From a virus, in IMG/VR virus record IMGVR_UViG_3300048118_000055, positions 1-31,144 of that record: 31,144 nucleotides of DNA. One strand, 5' to 3'. Of the stretch, positions 30,923 through 31,144 are shown piece by piece. The notes beneath the pieces are model-generated. The model saw only the letters and a program-made list of their open reading frames with translations. It was not told the DNA's origin and did not search any database. The position numbers were made by a program, and so were the translations under genes. Numbering within the stretch: position 1 is the first letter of the stretch; every line of letters begins with the position of its first letter.

Positions 30923-31144
30923 TTAGTCGTTGTCTACCAAAATAATATCAAACGTTGCTGAAACTTGTGTTTGTTGACCAGCCACAACATCAATCTTGAT
31001 GTCGTTTTTTTCTGGAATAACTAATGGGACTGGATATTCAATATCCAAACTTTGACCACCTGCAGCGTTTAGGTTTGCTTTGATTCGGAATACGCCACCA
31101 TTTAAAATTTCACGACAAAACAAACGATAGGTCATACGTGAGTT
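30923..31144 (-). CDS. Probable C-terminal end of a structural-type protein (cut by window edge)
   Basis: The frame stays open to the right edge. An ATG at 31133-31135 would give 70 residues, but the upstream codons are also open and no ribosome site is visible, so it is more likely the end of a longer gene. The residues alternate hydrophobic and polar (beta-rich; e.g. IKIDVVAGQQTQVSATFDIIL), as in small virion or internal proteins. No family can be named. Confidence 0.55.
   Translation of the reverse strand, partial: NSRMTYRLFCREILNGGVFRIKANLNAAGGQSLDIEYPVPLVIPEKNDIKIDVVAGQQTQVSATFDIILVDND

Overview
The window looks like part of the genome of a T4-like marine myovirus. Every protein gene I can support is on the minus strand, genes are packed with 1-20 base gaps or ATGA/TAATG overlaps, and the T4 replication, recombination and transcription set is recognisable: helicase gp41, UvsX, DNA polymerase gp43, clamp loader gp44/gp62, RegA, clamp gp45, gp46/gp47, late sigma factor gp55, UvsW and UvsY. 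There is no photosynthesis gene. The cargo (isocitrate lyase, alternative oxidase, cytochrome c, IscU) suggests an aerobic heterotrophic marine proteobacterium as host. The host assignment is inference; I cannot name a species.

Layout from left to right. 1-1133: a fibre-like structural gene, cut by the window edge, behind a perfect T4-type late promoter. 1184-3245: an early-type promoter, tRNA-Glu, isocitrate lyase, a secreted cytochrome c and a membrane protein. 3229-4607: small genes and a SleB-like cell-wall hydrolase. 4657-12368: one long, translationally coupled run (SGNH-like protein, IscU, a 2OG-Fe(II) oxygenase, gp41, UvsX, UDP-glucose dehydrogenase, UDP-glucuronate 4-epimerase, a primase-like protein). 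12402-15542: three genes resembling restriction or defence proteins (a PD-(D/E)XK nuclease, a DUF262-HNH protein with its own promoter and terminator, and a DUF4338/DruA-like protein). 15591-18916: DNA polymerase and a glycosyltransferase-like gene. 18951-22225: clamp loader, RegA, a cupin-type oxygenase and Hsp20, with a striking interlocked repeat element before hsp20. 22245-24186: clamp, a small membrane gene, tRNA-Thr and alternative oxidase. 24183-31144: gp46/47, a tRNA-Gly-like element, gp55, an Sm-like protein, UvsW, UvsY, a second 2OG oxygenase and a partial structural gene.

Transcription. At least eleven good sigma70-type promoters (TTGACA-like, 17-18 bases, TATAAT) drive minus-strand units, and one near-perfect promoter fires on the plus strand at 27822-27850 with no plus-strand gene downstream. 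Two promoters carry inverted repeats in their spacers. Two appear to start transcription at the ATG itself (DNA polymerase and the primase-like gene).

How it fits together. The core genes build a T4 replisome and late-transcription apparatus. The metabolic genes suggest the phage re-routes carbon (isocitrate to glyoxylate plus succinate) and electrons (quinol directly to oxygen) and supports Fe-S cluster assembly. The metabolic roles follow from family membership; their effect in infection is inference.
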